From positions 87,696 to 151,695 of the forward strand of contig NZ_KB905147.1 in assembly GCF_000378225.1 (NCBI RefSeq): a DNA stretch of 64,000 bases, in the 5' to 3' direction. Below are positions 53,482 through 63,793 of the stretch, in pieces (the first letter of the stretch is position 1; every line of letters begins with the position of its first letter). This stretch comes from Methylophilus methylotrophus DSM 46235 = ATCC 53528. Lineage in GTDB: Bacteria > Pseudomonadota > Gammaproteobacteria > Burkholderiales > Methylophilaceae. The notes below the pieces were generated by a model. It saw nothing but the letters and a program-made list of their open reading frames with translations. It did not search any database and was not told where the DNA came from. The position numbers and the translations under genes were made by a program.

Positions 53482-55521
53482 TTAGAAATCGGCCCTGGCA
53501 CCCACTAGGACTGACCGCGCACCCGCCGGTGAAATATCCTTGAGGAAAGAGGCGTGTTCACGTATCTCGTCATTGAGCAGGTTATTAGCCTTGGCAAACA
53601 GTTCCACATGATACTTAACCGGTAACTTGTAAGCGACCAGCGCACTCAGGTTGGTATAACCATCCGTTTTGAGCTCATTCTCCGCCACATCGTTTTGTTT
53701 GAAGGCATGCAACACGTCCATACGCGCATTCCAGTTACCCAGGCGGTAATCCAGGCCGCCGCCAAGACGCATAGGGGAAATACGCGGCAAGTATTCATTA
53801 TTACGCGTATCCTTGGCATGTACGTAGTCGCCACGCACTCTCAATGCCCACTCGTCATTCAGGGTAAACCTGCCTTCCAACTCCAGCCCCTTGAATAAAG
53901 CAGGCACGGCTCTGAATTCGGCTTCAGGCAATAACTCACCATCGACTAACCTGTCATTGCCAGTATTAAACAAACCGATAAAATTTTTAAACTTGGTTGC
54001 ATAAGCACCAAAAGTGATGCTATGACCGCCTGATTTCCATTTCAGTTGCGCATCAATGCCATTTGAACGCTCTTTCTTCAACGAGGTACTCCCTACCTCA
54101 AACTGCCCAGTCGCGACATGCGGACCATTTGCAAAGAGCTCGAAGTAACTGGGTGCACGCTCATTATGAGAAAGGTTGACTGTGGCGGCCCATGACTCAT
54201 CAATGGTATATAACCCGCCTAAAGCAAAACTGTTGGGACTGAAACGTTTGTTTTGACCCGTTCCGAAATTGTCACTATCCGCGGATCGCACGGACGTTTC
54301 GCCTTTACGTCCGCCAAAGGTAATCTTGTGCTTATCTATGGCATACTCCTCGTAAAGATAGAGTGACTGGTCCTGTGTCGTCACACTGGGAACAAAGGCT
54401 TCCTCCCCCAGCGCCATGAAACGCGTATTCTGAAACTGATATCCAACCACACCATTCAGCCCCAGGAATGTTTGGTGCGTGCCTTCCAGGCTACCCTGCA
54501 TGCCCCGGTTTTTAAATGTCGTTCCTACCTCACCATTTTCCAGCTCGACATGCTTATAGTTGGTATATGCCATCCTGAGCTTGAGTTTTTCTATTGGACC
54601 CTTCAAGTCTCTGACTTCGCCTGCCAGCTCTGTGCGCTTGTTATTCATGTCAATTTTGACAGCGTCTTCAGCCACGGTGCCATAATAGTTATTCGAGTCG
54701 GCATACGACAGGCCCAGATAACCCTTATCAAAGGTCCAGGATGCGCCCATCGCACCGCCATTGGCAAAGCCAGCGCTATTATTCAGCGTCTTTTTACCTT
54801 TGCTGTCCCGCTCGGTGCCATCGGCGAGGCTTTTACGCTTTGAGACGGCATAGCCAGGAATATCAAGATTGCTTGTTTCGCGGCTATAAACATCTGCATG
54901 CAATGCAAACAGCCCATTCCCCAGGTCCACCACAGCGGCACCGTTACGCGTATTATCTGGACCGCCAAAGCGTGCCTCGGCACGGCCGGTATAACCATTG
55001 AGCGACTCCTTGGGAATCCGATGGTCAATGGCATTCACAACGCCGCCCATGGCGCTTCCGCCATACAGCAATGCTGCCGGACCTCTTACCACATCAATTT
55101 GCTCAATGATCAATGGGTCTATGCCGACAGCATGGTCGAAGCTCAGTGAAGAGGCATCAAGCACGCCTACGCCGTTTTGCATAATGCGGACACGTTCAGC
55201 ATCGAGGCCACGGATAATCGGGCGTGACGCATTCGGACCAAACTGGGTCGCAGTCACGCCGGGAATACCATTCAGCGTCTCGCCGAGCGTGCCCTGACGG
55301 CGTAGGCTCAGTTCGCGGCCACCAAGCACGGAGACTGGTACTACCATATCATCTGAAGCGACCCCCAGCGGATTGCCCGTCACAGGCACCTGATCAAGGT
55401 CGATGGTGGTAGAGTTGTCTGCTGCTATGGCGGTCACAGATGTAGTCAATGCCGCCATCATGGCCAGCCACATTGGTTTATGACGCCAAACTGAGGGCGC
55501 CAGACGATTTGTCATATTCAT
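53482..55521 (-). CDS. TonB-dependent receptor, ZnuD-like
   Basis: A 679-residue outer-membrane receptor. A signal peptide ends in VTAIAA, followed by a TonB-box-like region and a plug with RRQGTLGETLNGIPGVTATQFGPNASRPIIRGLD. The barrel ends in VLVGARADF. The plug resembles that of ZnuD zinc receptors. A histidine-rich loop is not obvious, so the metal is less certain. A small DUF2946-like gene directly upstream also occurs beside such receptors. An AT-rich palindrome precedes that small gene and could be a Zur or Fur-type site. Confidence 0.82.
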   Translation of the reverse strand: MNMTNRLAPSVWRHKPMWLAMMAALTTSVTAIAADNSTTIDLDQVPVTGNPLGVASDDMVVPVSVLGGRELSLRRQGTLGETLNGIPGVTATQFGPNASRPIIRGLDAERVRIMQNGVGVLDASSLSFDHAVGIDPLIIEQIDVVRGPAALLYGGSAMGGVVNAIDHRIPKESLNGYTGRAEARFGGPDNTRNGAAVVDLGNGLFALHADVYSRETSNLDIPGYAVSKRKSLADGTERDSKGKKTLNNSAGFANGGAMGASWTFDKGYLGLSYADSNNYYGTVAEDAVKIDMNNKRTELAGEVRDLKGPIEKLKLRMAYTNYKHVELENGEVGTTFKNRGMQGSLEGTHQTFLGLNGVVGYQFQNTRFMALGEEAFVPSVTTQDQSLYLYEEYAIDKHKITFGGRKGETSVRSADSDNFGTGQNKRFSPNSFALGGLYTIDESWAATVNLSHNERAPSYFELFANGPHVATGQFEVGSTSLKKERSNGIDAQLKWKSGGHSITFGAYATKFKNFIGLFNTGNDRLVDGELLPEAEFRAVPALFKGLELEGRFTLNDEWALRVRGDYVHAKDTRNNEYLPRISPMRLGGGLDYRLGNWNARMDVLHAFKQNDVAENELKTDGYTNLSALVAYKLPVKYHVELFAKANNLLNDEIREHASFLKDISPAGARSVLVGARADF

Positions 55522-55615
55522 TTTTTATTCCAGACATACGCGAACAATGCAGACATGCACTGCTCGCAAAACAATGGGGTCCAAGCGGCTATGCCGGCTG
55601 GAGCTTATTCACTGA

Positions 55616-55933
55616 TCAGGCTGAAATAATGAAAGGTGGCGCGCGCGCGGAATAGATTGCAACGCGACTGGTTGAAACCGCTGTGATAATGGCGGTTGAG
55701 AGCGGAAAGCTTGCTTGCGGTGGAAGACTCCACTGCGGGGATTGCGTTAAAGCGCCCGCAGCATGCGCGAGACTGATACACAGCGTACAAGACTCATTGC
55801 CCTGATGATTTTTGTCTGGTTGAGACTGCTGCGTCAGCTCCTGAATGTGGCTGATTTCATGCGTGACCATCCCTGTCTGCGCAATGGCAAACAGAAACGC
55901 CAACAGGAATGACACATAAAAACGCTTTAACAT
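55616..55933 (-). CDS. Small exported DUF2946-like protein
   Basis: A 105-residue protein with an N-terminal helix (FYVSFLLAFLFAIAQTGMV) that acts as signal or anchor. THEISHIQ and GNESCTLCISLAHAAGAL carry histidines and a CxxC pair, a pattern seen in DUF2946 proteins, which may bind a metal. It precedes the ZnuD-like receptor by 94 bases in one transcript. There is no ribosome site, because a palindrome occupies the bases just before the ATG. Confidence 0.65.
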   Translation of the reverse strand: MLKRFYVSFLLAFLFAIAQTGMVTHEISHIQELTQQSQPDKNHQGNESCTLCISLAHAAGALTQSPQWSLPPQASFPLSTAIITAVSTSRVAIYSARAPPFIISA

Positions 55934-55937
55934 ATTG

Positions 55938-55955
55938 AATATATTAACATATATT
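55938..55955. promoter_or_regulatory. AT-rich palindrome before the DUF2946-ZnuD unit
   Basis: AATATAT-TAAC-ATATATT is a perfect inverted repeat ending four bases before the start codon. It may be the operator of a metal regulator such as Zur. It only partly resembles the known Zur box. Confidence 0.4.
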
Positions 55956-55975
55956 TATGACAACCGAATGAACCA

Positions 55976-57046
55976 TTAAGGCTGTGTCACAAGTGTACGG
56001 ATGATGGCTTCGACCGCATTGGCATTATTGGCTGGCACATATCCGCCTTCCAGCATCCATACCATACGCCCTTGAGCATGTTCTGCCGCTAATGCCTTGA
56101 TGGCTTTTGCTACCGTCGCATAGCCCGCGTCAGAATACTGCAATACCCCTAGCGTATCGCCTTGATGCGCATCCAGTCCGGCTGATATCATGATCAATTC
56201 GGGGCGAAACGCTTGCATCGCCTGCGCCAGCGGCTGCTCAATGGCCTGTAGCAGGCGACTCTCATTGCTACCCGGCGCGATATCCACATTCATGGTGTAG
56301 CCCAAGCCCAGGCCGGTTCCGGTTTCGCCAGGTCTACCGCTGCCGGGATACAGTGGGTGCTGATGCGCACTGAAGTAAAACACGCTGTTATCTGCATAGA
56401 AAATATCCTGCGTACCATTGCCATGATGCACGTCGATATCGACAATTAAAATGCGTTGTATACCGTATCTTTGCTGCGCATAACGCGCCGCGACTGCGAT
56501 GTGGTTGATCAGGCAAAACCCCATGCCTCGGTCACGCGTGGCGTGGTGACCGGGTGGCCTGACCAAGGCAAACGCGGTAGACGACTGCTGAGTCATCACT
56601 GCATCCACACCTGCCATCACCGCACCTGACGATAATGTCGCAACGGCCAGGGAATGTTGTGACAACATCGTATCGCCTGTACTCAGTAGGTGATGCTGGC
56701 CAGGCTTGACGCTTGCCTGCTCTTTATCAAGCAAATCCAGGTAGGCAGGGCTGTGTACACGCAGTAAGTCTTGGCGCGAGGCTGCTGTAAAAGATGGCCA
56801 GCGTAAAAAAGCGTTTAATTGCGGATTGTGTTTTAAGCGCTCCACAATCATATTCACGCGGCTCGCCCGTTCAGGGTGACCTGGTCCCGGGTCATGTAAT
56901 TCAAAACGTGTATCGTAAAGCATGGTTATTGCAGCTTTACGCTGGCTACCAGATTTTGTGTAGCCGTCTTCTGCCTGAGCAGCCGAATAAGGCAAACAGG
57001 GTAGCAGCAGAGTCATTAATAACGCTTGAGAAATTCGCATGCGCAT
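55976..57046 (-). CDS. Exported histone-deacetylase-like amidohydrolase
   Basis: A 356-residue zinc amidohydrolase of the HDAC / acetylpolyamine amidohydrolase family. RPPGHHATRDRGMGFCLIN, DIDVHHGNGTQDIFY and SAGLDAHQGD supply the active-site histidines and zinc ligands. Unusually, the first 27 residues (MRMRISQALLMTLLLPCLPY and following AQAED) form a clear Sec signal, so the enzyme should act in the periplasm. I chose the ATG at 57046 after AGGGG; the frame is open further upstream. It lies 92 bases after truB. Acetylated polyamines or cell-wall components are possible substrates. Confidence 0.88.
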   Translation of the reverse strand: MRMRISQALLMTLLLPCLPYSAAQAEDGYTKSGSQRKAAITMLYDTRFELHDPGPGHPERASRVNMIVERLKHNPQLNAFLRWPSFTAASRQDLLRVHSPAYLDLLDKEQASVKPGQHHLLSTGDTMLSQHSLAVATLSSGAVMAGVDAVMTQQSSTAFALVRPPGHHATRDRGMGFCLINHIAVAARYAQQRYGIQRILIVDIDVHHGNGTQDIFYADNSVFYFSAHQHPLYPGSGRPGETGTGLGLGYTMNVDIAPGSNESRLLQAIEQPLAQAMQAFRPELIMISAGLDAHQGDTLGVLQYSDAGYATVAKAIKALAAEHAQGRMVWMLEGGYVPANNANAVEAIIRTLVTQP

Positions 57047-57138
57047 GAGCGCGCCCCTGAGACAAAGTATCTGACGATTGTAGAAACTTGCCGCAATCAT
57101 GGCAAGCAGGCAGTCTTTGCCTAAGGTCTTGCGAAAGA

Positions 57139-58038
57139 TTAAAGGTTGACCACGCGCTTGGGCGCGATACGTCCATCGCGCTGCTGCTGGCCCACACCCA
57201 GAAACAGGCCAGCCTCGCTGTAGATGCGTAACTCGCCCGCCGGGATATTGCCGGACAACCACACTGGATTGCCTTGCTTGAAATAATAAGCCGCATCCTC
57301 ATGCAACTCAATTTTGGGTAACACGCTGATGGCGGTATCTACAGGCAACAACAAGGCATCGCGTTGTTCCACCGTCATTTGCTCAAGCGCTTCAACGGTC
57401 ACCGTATGCGCAATCTGATACGTTGCTGTTGCGGTACGACGCAAAGCGGTCAAATGCGCACCAACGTTCAAGGCTTTACCGATATCTTCACCCAAGGTGC
57501 GAATATAGGTACCCTTGCTGCAACACACTTCAATCTCGGCACCATTGTCTGCGCAAGCCAGCACACGTAAATCATAAATCGTGACCTGGCGTGGTGCACG
57601 CTCGAGTTCTACGCCGTCACGCGCATACTCGTACAATGGTTTGCCATTGACCTTGAGCGCGGAATACATAGGCGGCACCTGCGTAATTTCACCCATAAAC
57701 TGCGGTAACACACGCTCTATATCTTCGCGCGTCACCTGGCAATCTACCTGGTTGAGCACATCGCCCTCTTTATCTCCAGTCGTCGTTGTCACACCAAACT
57801 TAACCGTGGCGATATAGGTTTTGTTTTCGTCGGTTAAATGCTGGGCAAACTTGGTGGCTTCACCAAAGCAAATGGGTAGCACGCCTGTTGCCAGAGGGTC
57901 TAATGTACCAGTATGGCCTGCTTTCTGCGCCTGATATAACCATTTGACCTTTTGCAAAGCCTGGTTGGAAGAAAAGCCATACGGTTTATCGAGCAACAAC
58001 ACGCCGTTAACGGCGCGTTTTATGCGTTTTGTCTGCAT
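57139..58038 (-). CDS. truB: tRNA pseudouridine-55 synthase
   Basis: A 299-residue enzyme that makes pseudouridine 55 in the T loop of tRNAs. GHTGTLDPLATGVLPI contains the catalytic aspartate, and YIRTLGEDIG and VPPMYSALKVNGKPLYEYAR are family motifs. It is the fifth gene of the rimP operon, 18 bases after rbfA. Confidence 0.97.
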   Translation of the reverse strand: MQTKRIKRAVNGVLLLDKPYGFSSNQALQKVKWLYQAQKAGHTGTLDPLATGVLPICFGEATKFAQHLTDENKTYIATVKFGVTTTTGDKEGDVLNQVDCQVTREDIERVLPQFMGEITQVPPMYSALKVNGKPLYEYARDGVELERAPRQVTIYDLRVLACADNGAEIEVCCSKGTYIRTLGEDIGKALNVGAHLTALRRTATATYQIAHTVTVEALEQMTVEQRDALLLPVDTAISVLPKIELHEDAAYYFKQGNPVWLSGNIPAGELRIYSEAGLFLGVGQQQRDGRIAPKRVVNL

Positions 58039-58056
58039 AGCTTAAGCGATTAAAAG

Positions 58057-58413
58057 TTATTCTTGCGGAGGGGTATCGGACAAGGCGTCATGAATGAGTT
58101 TGTCCATATGCATGCCACGGTCTATGGATTCATCATAGACAAAATGCAGTTGTGGCACGGTACGTATCATCATGCGCTTACCCAATTGGGAGCGCAAAAA
58201 GCCGGCGGCTTTTTCCAGCCCGGCCTGCAAACCCTTGCTGTTTTTTTGGGCCGTGTAAAAGACTTTGGCATGTGCCATGTCGCCAGCCACCTCAACACCG
58301 GTCAAGGTAACCATTTGCACACGCGGGTCTTTGACCTCAAACATGAGCAAATCCGCCAGTTCACGGCGCATTTGCTCTGAGACGCGGTCGTTTCTTGAAA
58401 ATGCTTTAGCCAT
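58057..58413 (-). CDS. rbfA: Ribosome-binding factor A
   Basis: A 118-residue KH-fold protein needed for late 30S maturation and cold adaptation. The start MAKAFSRNDRVSEQMRRELA and LRSQLGKRMMIRTVPQLHFVYDES are typical. It lies between infB and truB in the standard order, after a 150-base spacer. Confidence 0.96.
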   Translation of the reverse strand: MAKAFSRNDRVSEQMRRELADLLMFEVKDPRVQMVTLTGVEVAGDMAHAKVFYTAQKNSKGLQAGLEKAAGFLRSQLGKRMMIRTVPQLHFVYDESIDRGMHMDKLIHDALSDTPPQE

Positions 58414-58563
58414 GAGTTTCCTGACTTTAAAAGACTAGATGAGGCTAGGCGCTAGCCAAAAAATTGAGCGCAGCATAAGGCATATGTAAGCGACCATTTT
58501 TTGGATAGTGCCCTTCGAAAACAGCCTGCATCATGACGGATTTAAAAGTCACTGCTTTTAAAA

Positions 58564-61257
58564 TTAAAGTGTACGTGCCACTTCAACGACTTCGTAAACT
58601 TCCAGGATATCGCCCACTTCGATGTCGTTGTAGTTCTTGAGTGACAAACCACATTCGAAATTGTTCTTCACTTCCTTCACGTCGTCCTTGAAGCGTTTCA
58701 GGGAGTCCAATTCACCGGTATGGATAATCACATTGTTACGCAGCAAACGTACTTTGGAATTACGTTTCACCACGCCGTCCTGTACGTAACAACCGGCGAC
58801 CGCACCCACTTTGGAGATGCGATATACTTCGCGGATTTCTACGGTACCGATCATTTGCTCTTTCTGCTCAGGCGCCAGCATGCCGCCCAGTGCAGCCTTG
58901 ATCTCATCTACAGCCTCGTAAATGATGTTGTAGTAGCGCAGGTCCACGCCCATGGTTTCGACCAGTTTACGGGCACCGGCATCAGCACGCACGTTAAAGC
59001 CGATCAATACCGCTTTGGAAGCCGCTGCCAGGTTCACGTCTGACTCACTGATCGCACCAACTGCAGTGTGAATAATATTGACGCGCACTTCGCTGGTAGA
59101 CAATTTTTGCAAACTGGTGGTCAAGGCTTCGAAAGAGCCCTGGACATCTGACTTGATAATCAGGTTCAGGGTTTGCACTTCACCTTCAGCCATTTGCTCA
59201 AACATGTTTTCAAGTTTGGCCGCCTGCTGTTTAGCCAGTTTCACATCACGGAACTTACCTTGGCGGAACAAGGCAATTTCACGCGCCTTGCGTTCGTCGT
59301 TCAATACAATGGTTTCTTCACCGGAGCTAGGTACGTCAGACAAGCCCAAGACTTCGACTGGAATAGAGGGACCAGCTTCCTTGATATCGTTACCGCTCTC
59401 GTCCAGCATGGCGCGCACACGGCCAAAGGCAGTGCCTGCCAGCAACATGTCGCCACGGCGCAAGATACCGGATTGCACCAACACGGTAGACACCGGACCA
59501 CGGCCTTTATCCAGGCGGCCTTCAATCACCAGACCTTTAGCAGGCGTATTGAGCGGCGCTTTCAACTCCAGCACTTCCGCTTGCAGCAGTACGGCTTCGA
59601 GCAACTCATCAATGCCTTTACCGGTTTTGGCAGACACCTCACGGAACATGGTGTCACCACCGTATTCTTCCGGGACCACTTCATGCGTAATCAATTCGTT
59701 TTTGACACGCTCCGGTTGTGCTTCCGGTTTATCAATCTTGTTGATCGCAACCACGATAGGCACGTTACCCGCTTTCGCATGATGAATCGCTTCAATCGTT
59801 TGCGGCATGACGCCGTCATCGGCAGACACCACCAGGATCACGATATCGGTAGCCTTGGCACCGCGGGCACGCATGGCAGTAAACGCCTCGTGGCCGGGGG
59901 TATCGAGGAAAGTTACCATGCCACGCGGGGTTTCCACATGGTATGCACCGATATGCTGGGTAATGCCCCCTGCCTCGCCAGAGGCCACACGGCTACGACG
60001 GATATAGTCAAGCAGGGAGGTCTTACCATGGTCAACGTGACCCATCACTGTCACCACTGGCGGACGCGCTTCCATCACCGCTTCTACAGTATCAGTTTCT
60101 TCCAGGAAGCTTTCTGGATCGTTGGCCGCCGCCGCCTGGGCCTTATGTCCCATTTCTTCCACCAAAATAATGGCAGTATCCTGATCTAACACTTGGTTAA
60201 TCGTCACCATCATGCCCATCTTCATCAGGGCTTTAATGACCTCAGCTGCTTTTACCGACATCTTGTGTGCCAGATCGGCCACAGAAATCGTCTCAGGTAC
60301 CATCACCTCTTTAATGATTGGCTCAGTCGGGGCATTAAATGCATGTTGATCATCTTTGCTGGATTTGTGATGTTTTCCCTTAGGAGTACGCCAACCCTGA
60401 TTGGCTCCACCAGCATCACCACGGGTTTTAATGCCGCGTTTTTTATTCTCGTTATCGTTCCAGTCGCGGTTATCTGTCTTGGCCTTTTTATCTTTGCTTT
60501 CCGGCTTGTCTGTCGTTTTGGCAGCAGGTTTGTGCAAGGTGCCTTCAGACAACTTGGTGGCTGCAGGTTTATTCTTCGCAGCCTCGGCTTCTGCTTGACG
60601 CTTGGCCTCCTCTTCGGCACGACGCTGCGTTAACGCCTGCTTACGCTTCACATCTTCGGCTTGCAAGGCAGCCAATTTGGCTGCACGCGCCGCTTCCTGT
60701 TCACGCAAGGCGATTTCTTGTGCTGACAACACGACTGCTTTTTTCGCGACAACAGGCGTCTCTAAAGTAGGCACCACCTCGGTAACCGGTGGCTCCACTG
60801 GAGTAGGTTCAGGCTCAGGCACCACCTCTGGAATTTCTTCGACAGGTGGCAGCTCTACCACCTCTTCGACAGCCGCTGGCAACTCTTCCAAGACTTCTGG
60901 CGCGACCTCTTCCACCTCTTCAAAAGAGGCAGTCTCTACCGGTTGGTCGTAGCCAATTTCAGGACGTTCCAGCACACGTTTCTTACGCACTTCAACCTGA
61001 ATAGTACGGGCTTTTCCTGAGCTATCCAGTTTTTTGATTTCAGTATTCTGTTTGCGGGTCAGGGTAATTTTGCCTTTAGGGGCAGTACCTGCACCATGCT
61101 CCTTACGCAAGTAATCCAGCAAGGCAGCTTTGTCACCTTCTTCCAAAAAATCATCCACAGACGTTTTGTTAACGCCTGCGCTTTTCAGTTGCTCGATGAG
61201 CAAGGTCGTTGGCAGACCCAGTTCTGCGGCAAATTGTGCGACGGTTGAAAGTGCCAT
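58564..61257 (-). CDS. infB: Translation initiation factor IF-2
   Basis: An 897-residue GTPase that places initiator tRNA on the 30S subunit. The N-terminal 300 residues are low-complexity and charged ([19 protein letters not shown]), with an IF2_N domain at each end. The G domain has [20 protein letters not shown] and NKIDKPE. The C-terminal domains bind fMet-tRNA. It follows nusA by 66 bases. Confidence 0.98.
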   Translation of the reverse strand: MALSTVAQFAAELGLPTTLLIEQLKSAGVNKTSVDDFLEEGDKAALLDYLRKEHGAGTAPKGKITLTRKQNTEIKKLDSSGKARTIQVEVRKKRVLERPEIGYDQPVETASFEEVEEVAPEVLEELPAAVEEVVELPPVEEIPEVVPEPEPTPVEPPVTEVVPTLETPVVAKKAVVLSAQEIALREQEAARAAKLAALQAEDVKRKQALTQRRAEEEAKRQAEAEAAKNKPAATKLSEGTLHKPAAKTTDKPESKDKKAKTDNRDWNDNENKKRGIKTRGDAGGANQGWRTPKGKHHKSSKDDQHAFNAPTEPIIKEVMVPETISVADLAHKMSVKAAEVIKALMKMGMMVTINQVLDQDTAIILVEEMGHKAQAAAANDPESFLEETDTVEAVMEARPPVVTVMGHVDHGKTSLLDYIRRSRVASGEAGGITQHIGAYHVETPRGMVTFLDTPGHEAFTAMRARGAKATDIVILVVSADDGVMPQTIEAIHHAKAGNVPIVVAINKIDKPEAQPERVKNELITHEVVPEEYGGDTMFREVSAKTGKGIDELLEAVLLQAEVLELKAPLNTPAKGLVIEGRLDKGRGPVSTVLVQSGILRRGDMLLAGTAFGRVRAMLDESGNDIKEAGPSIPVEVLGLSDVPSSGEETIVLNDERKAREIALFRQGKFRDVKLAKQQAAKLENMFEQMAEGEVQTLNLIIKSDVQGSFEALTTSLQKLSTSEVRVNIIHTAVGAISESDVNLAAASKAVLIGFNVRADAGARKLVETMGVDLRYYNIIYEAVDEIKAALGGMLAPEQKEQMIGTVEIREVYRISKVGAVAGCYVQDGVVKRNSKVRLLRNNVIIHTGELDSLKRFKDDVKEVKNNFECGLSLKNYNDIEVGDILEVYEVVEVARTL

Positions 61258-61323
61258 GTACTGCTCCAGTTCAATTACTTTATTTTTTAATTAAGATATT
61301 TGCATGATGCTTGACCGCATAGT

Positions 61324-62790
61324 TTATTTAAACCAAGGGGCGCGTGCAGTCATAATCAAAGACTTGGCGCGCTCTTCATCTATTCCGGTCAGGTCAACCA
61401 GCTCATCCACGGCCAGTTCGGCCAGGTCTTCGCTGGTATGGATCTCGTTCGCAGCCAGTTTATGGGCTGTGTCTGCATCCATGCCTTCCAGTGTCATCAA
61501 ATCGTTAGTGTCTTCTTCAACTTTTTCTTCTTTGGCAATCGCCTCAGTCAGCAAGGCGGCACGTGCACGAGAGCGCAATTCATTGATGGTATCTTCATCA
61601 AACGCTTCGATTTCGGACATTTCTGCTAGTGGTACGTAAGCGATTTCTTCCAGAGTGCTAAACCCTTCTTGCACCAGGATATCGGCTACTTCATCATCCA
61701 CATCCAGTTTTTCCATAAACAGCTGGCTGATTTTGGCATATTCGTCCTGGCTCTTCTGCGCAGCGGCTTCTTCCGTCAGGATATTCAGGTTCCAGCCTGT
61801 CAGCTCAGACGCCAGGCGTACGTTCTGGCCATTACGGCCAATCGCTACTGCAAGCTGTTCCTCATTTACAACCACGTCCATGCTGTGCGCGTCTTCATCC
61901 ACAACGATAGAAGTCACTTCAGCAGGTGCCAGTGCATTAATCACAAATTGTGCTGGATCCATGCTCCACAACACGATGTCTACTCGCTCGCCGCCCAACT
62001 CCGAAGTCACCGCCTGTACGCGTGAACCACGCATCCCAACGCAAGTTCCGACAGGATCCAAACGCTGGTCATTGGTTTTCACCGCAATTTTGGAACGTAA
62101 ACCGGGATCACGGGCTGCAGAACGGATTTCCAGCAAACCCTCTTCGATTTCCGGTACTTCCAGTTCAAACAAACGCTTGAGAAACTCAGGTGCCACGCGT
62201 GACAAAATCAGTTGTGGGCCGCGGCCACCACGGTCAACGCGAGATAGATAAGCACGTACACGGTCACCTACACGCAGGTTTTCTTTCTGAATCATCGCCT
62301 CACGTGGCAACAGGCATTCAATACGGCCCACCTCAATGATGGCATTGCCTTTTTCCATACGTTTGATCACACCGGTGACCAGGCTCTCACCACGCGCCAG
62401 GAAGTCCTGAATCATTTGCTCTCGCTCAGCTTCGCGCACTTTTTGCAGAATCACCTGTTTGGCGGCTTGCGCACCGATACGGCCAAAAGAGATAGACTCC
62501 AATGGCTCTTCATAGTAATCACCAATCTGTCTGCCAGCAGCTCTTTCGTCTTCTTCGTCAAATTGGTAAGCAGAGCTTTCCAGCAAGTCGTATTCTACAT
62601 ATTGCCAACGTCTGAAGGTTTTGTAATCCCCAGTCTCGCGATCAATCTCAACGCGAATATCAGCACCTTCTTCATGGTTTTTTTTCGTTGCTGAAGCCAA
62701 CGCCAGCTCTAAAGCGGTAAAGATAACCTCTTTATCCACATTTTTTTCATGGGCCAGGGCATCAACCAACAACAATAATTCACGACTCAT
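61324..62790 (-). CDS. nusA: Transcription termination/antitermination factor NusA
   Basis: A 488-residue RNA-polymerase-binding factor. The N-terminal domain [16 protein letters not shown] is followed by an S1 domain ([22 protein letters not shown]), two KH domains and C-terminal acidic repeats ([18 protein letters not shown]). The start at 62790 is six bases after GGAG; a TTG at 62802 is less likely. It probably feeds back on its own operon through the hairpin in the leader. Confidence 0.97.
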   Translation of the reverse strand: MSRELLLLVDALAHEKNVDKEVIFTALELALASATKKNHEEGADIRVEIDRETGDYKTFRRWQYVEYDLLESSAYQFDEEDERAAGRQIGDYYEEPLESISFGRIGAQAAKQVILQKVREAEREQMIQDFLARGESLVTGVIKRMEKGNAIIEVGRIECLLPREAMIQKENLRVGDRVRAYLSRVDRGGRGPQLILSRVAPEFLKRLFELEVPEIEEGLLEIRSAARDPGLRSKIAVKTNDQRLDPVGTCVGMRGSRVQAVTSELGGERVDIVLWSMDPAQFVINALAPAEVTSIVVDEDAHSMDVVVNEEQLAVAIGRNGQNVRLASELTGWNLNILTEEAAAQKSQDEYAKISQLFMEKLDVDDEVADILVQEGFSTLEEIAYVPLAEMSEIEAFDEDTINELRSRARAALLTEAIAKEEKVEEDTNDLMTLEGMDADTAHKLAANEIHTSEDLAELAVDELVDLTGIDEERAKSLIMTARAPWFK

Positions 62791-62829
62791 CGTAATCTCC
62801 AACTCACCGTACGGATTAGCTAAAACAAA

Positions 62830-63318
62830 TTAATCAAAGACCGGGCTCAAACGAGCCTTGTCTATATTATCCAGCGACAATCTATAAACCCAGCCATCAC
62901 ACTCAATGACTACCTTGCCCTCTTCTACCCCTTGCAACAACCCCAGAAATGTTTTTCTGGGCAAACTGGTTTCAGTGGCTTTGGGACCATCATCCTTGAT
63001 ACCGACACGCAATTTGATTTGGGCACGCTCACCGGCAAAGCGCACAAAATCGCTCTCTTTGCGTAAGACACGATCCAAACCGGCTGAAGATACTTCCAGA
63101 CGGTCATAATCAATATCCAGTTCAACTGTCAACACATTGCCCAATTGATTGCTTACTAACACGCAATCATCAATCGTCACACTGTCCTTGTTATCTTTCG
63201 GCGTCAATTTGTCGATAAATACGCGCAGCAATTTGCCACGATTGGCCGCTTCAAAATCAACCAACTCGTATCCCAACTGAGTAACTGTCTTTTCAACCAC
63301 CGAATGCAAATTTTGCAT
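62830..63318 (-). CDS. rimP: Ribosome maturation factor RimP
   Basis: A 162-residue protein required for 30S assembly. Both halves are visible: LGYELVDFEAANRGKLLRVFIDK and VSSAGLDRVLRKESDFVRFAGERAQIKL. AAGGG precedes the ATG. It is first in the operon rimP-nusA-infB-rbfA-truB; the metY tRNA gene often found before it elsewhere is absent. Confidence 0.96.
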   Translation of the reverse strand: MQNLHSVVEKTVTQLGYELVDFEAANRGKLLRVFIDKLTPKDNKDSVTIDDCVLVSNQLGNVLTVELDIDYDRLEVSSAGLDRVLRKESDFVRFAGERAQIKLRVGIKDDGPKATETSLPRKTFLGLLQGVEEGKVVIECDGWVYRLSLDNIDKARLSPVFD

Positions 63319-63353
63319 GCGAACCCTTAATTCAAAACGCTACGTCCAAAAAC

Positions 63354-63375
63354 AAAAAATGGGCGTAACGCCCAT
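63354..63375 (-). terminator. Attenuator-like hairpin in the rimP-nusA leader
   Basis: On the minus strand ATGGGCG-TTA-CGCCCAT is followed by TTTTT and more T. It lies about 5 to 25 bases after the predicted start and 36 bases before the rimP codon. It would stop most transcripts unless read-through occurs, so it may adjust the operon to NusA level. Confidence 0.7.
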
Positions 63376-63386
63376 CTATCATTTTG

Positions 63387-63414
63387 ATTATACCAAAAAT
63401 CCTTTTAAATTCAA
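63387..63414 (-). promoter_or_regulatory. Promoter of the rimP-nusA-infB operon
   Basis: On the minus strand TTGAAT (63409-63414), a 16-base spacer and a perfect TATAAT (63387-63392) with an extended TGG are seen. The start should be near 63380. Confidence 0.7.
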
Positions 63415-63495
63415 AGTCAATCTAGGCTAAGCAAAGGAATATCTGTAGCTACAACTCTTTTTATCAACCGCATACTTGATAGCCCACTTGGGTCA

Positions 63496-63524
63496 ATGAC
63501 AACACCCTGCGATTTTCTTATGAT
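63496..63524 (+). promoter_or_regulatory. Promoter of a short plus-strand transcript
   Basis: ATGACA (63496-63501), a 17-base spacer and TATGAT (63519-63524) each match the consensus at five of six positions. No annotated gene follows on this strand. Confidence 0.5.
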
Positions 63525-63530
63525 ACTTAC

Positions 63531-63661
63531 AAAACGAGGGAGAAGAAGCAATATTAACCGATAAAACGGTGCATATTTATAGCAGGACAGATTTCATGGC
63601 AGTCTATTTTGAGTTACTCATCATAGACCTTCACAACCCGGTGCTTGCACCGGGTTTTTTT
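63531..63661 (+). ncRNA. Candidate small RNA between rimP and the 5S gene
   Basis: About 130 bases run from a predicted promoter to a perfect terminator. Inside is a small frame beginning MAVYFELLIIDLHNPVLAPG at 63596 after AGGA; it runs on through the terminator hairpin. The transcript could be a free small RNA or encode a short peptide. Nothing downstream on this strand could be its regulated gene within the window. Confidence 0.4.
63635..63661 (+). terminator. Intrinsic terminator of the candidate small RNA
   Basis: AACCCGGTGC and GCACCGGGTT pair around TT, and seven T follow. It is oriented for plus-strand transcription, opposite to the rRNA and rimP operons. Confidence 0.82.
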
Positions 63662-63793
63662 ATGCCTGCGAGTTTGCTGATAGTAGCAGCGCTCAGGGCA
63701 TTAGGTTTCTGCTACATACAGAGGATTGCTTGCAGTGAGTTGTAGCTATAGCTTTTCAGCAATCTTGTGTTCAGCCCATCTGCGCGGAGCAAT

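Noticed and set aside
63596..63745. Peptide gene of 49 residues starting MAVYFELL
   Set aside because: The frame runs through a strong terminator and has no known relatives, so it is mentioned only within the small RNA.
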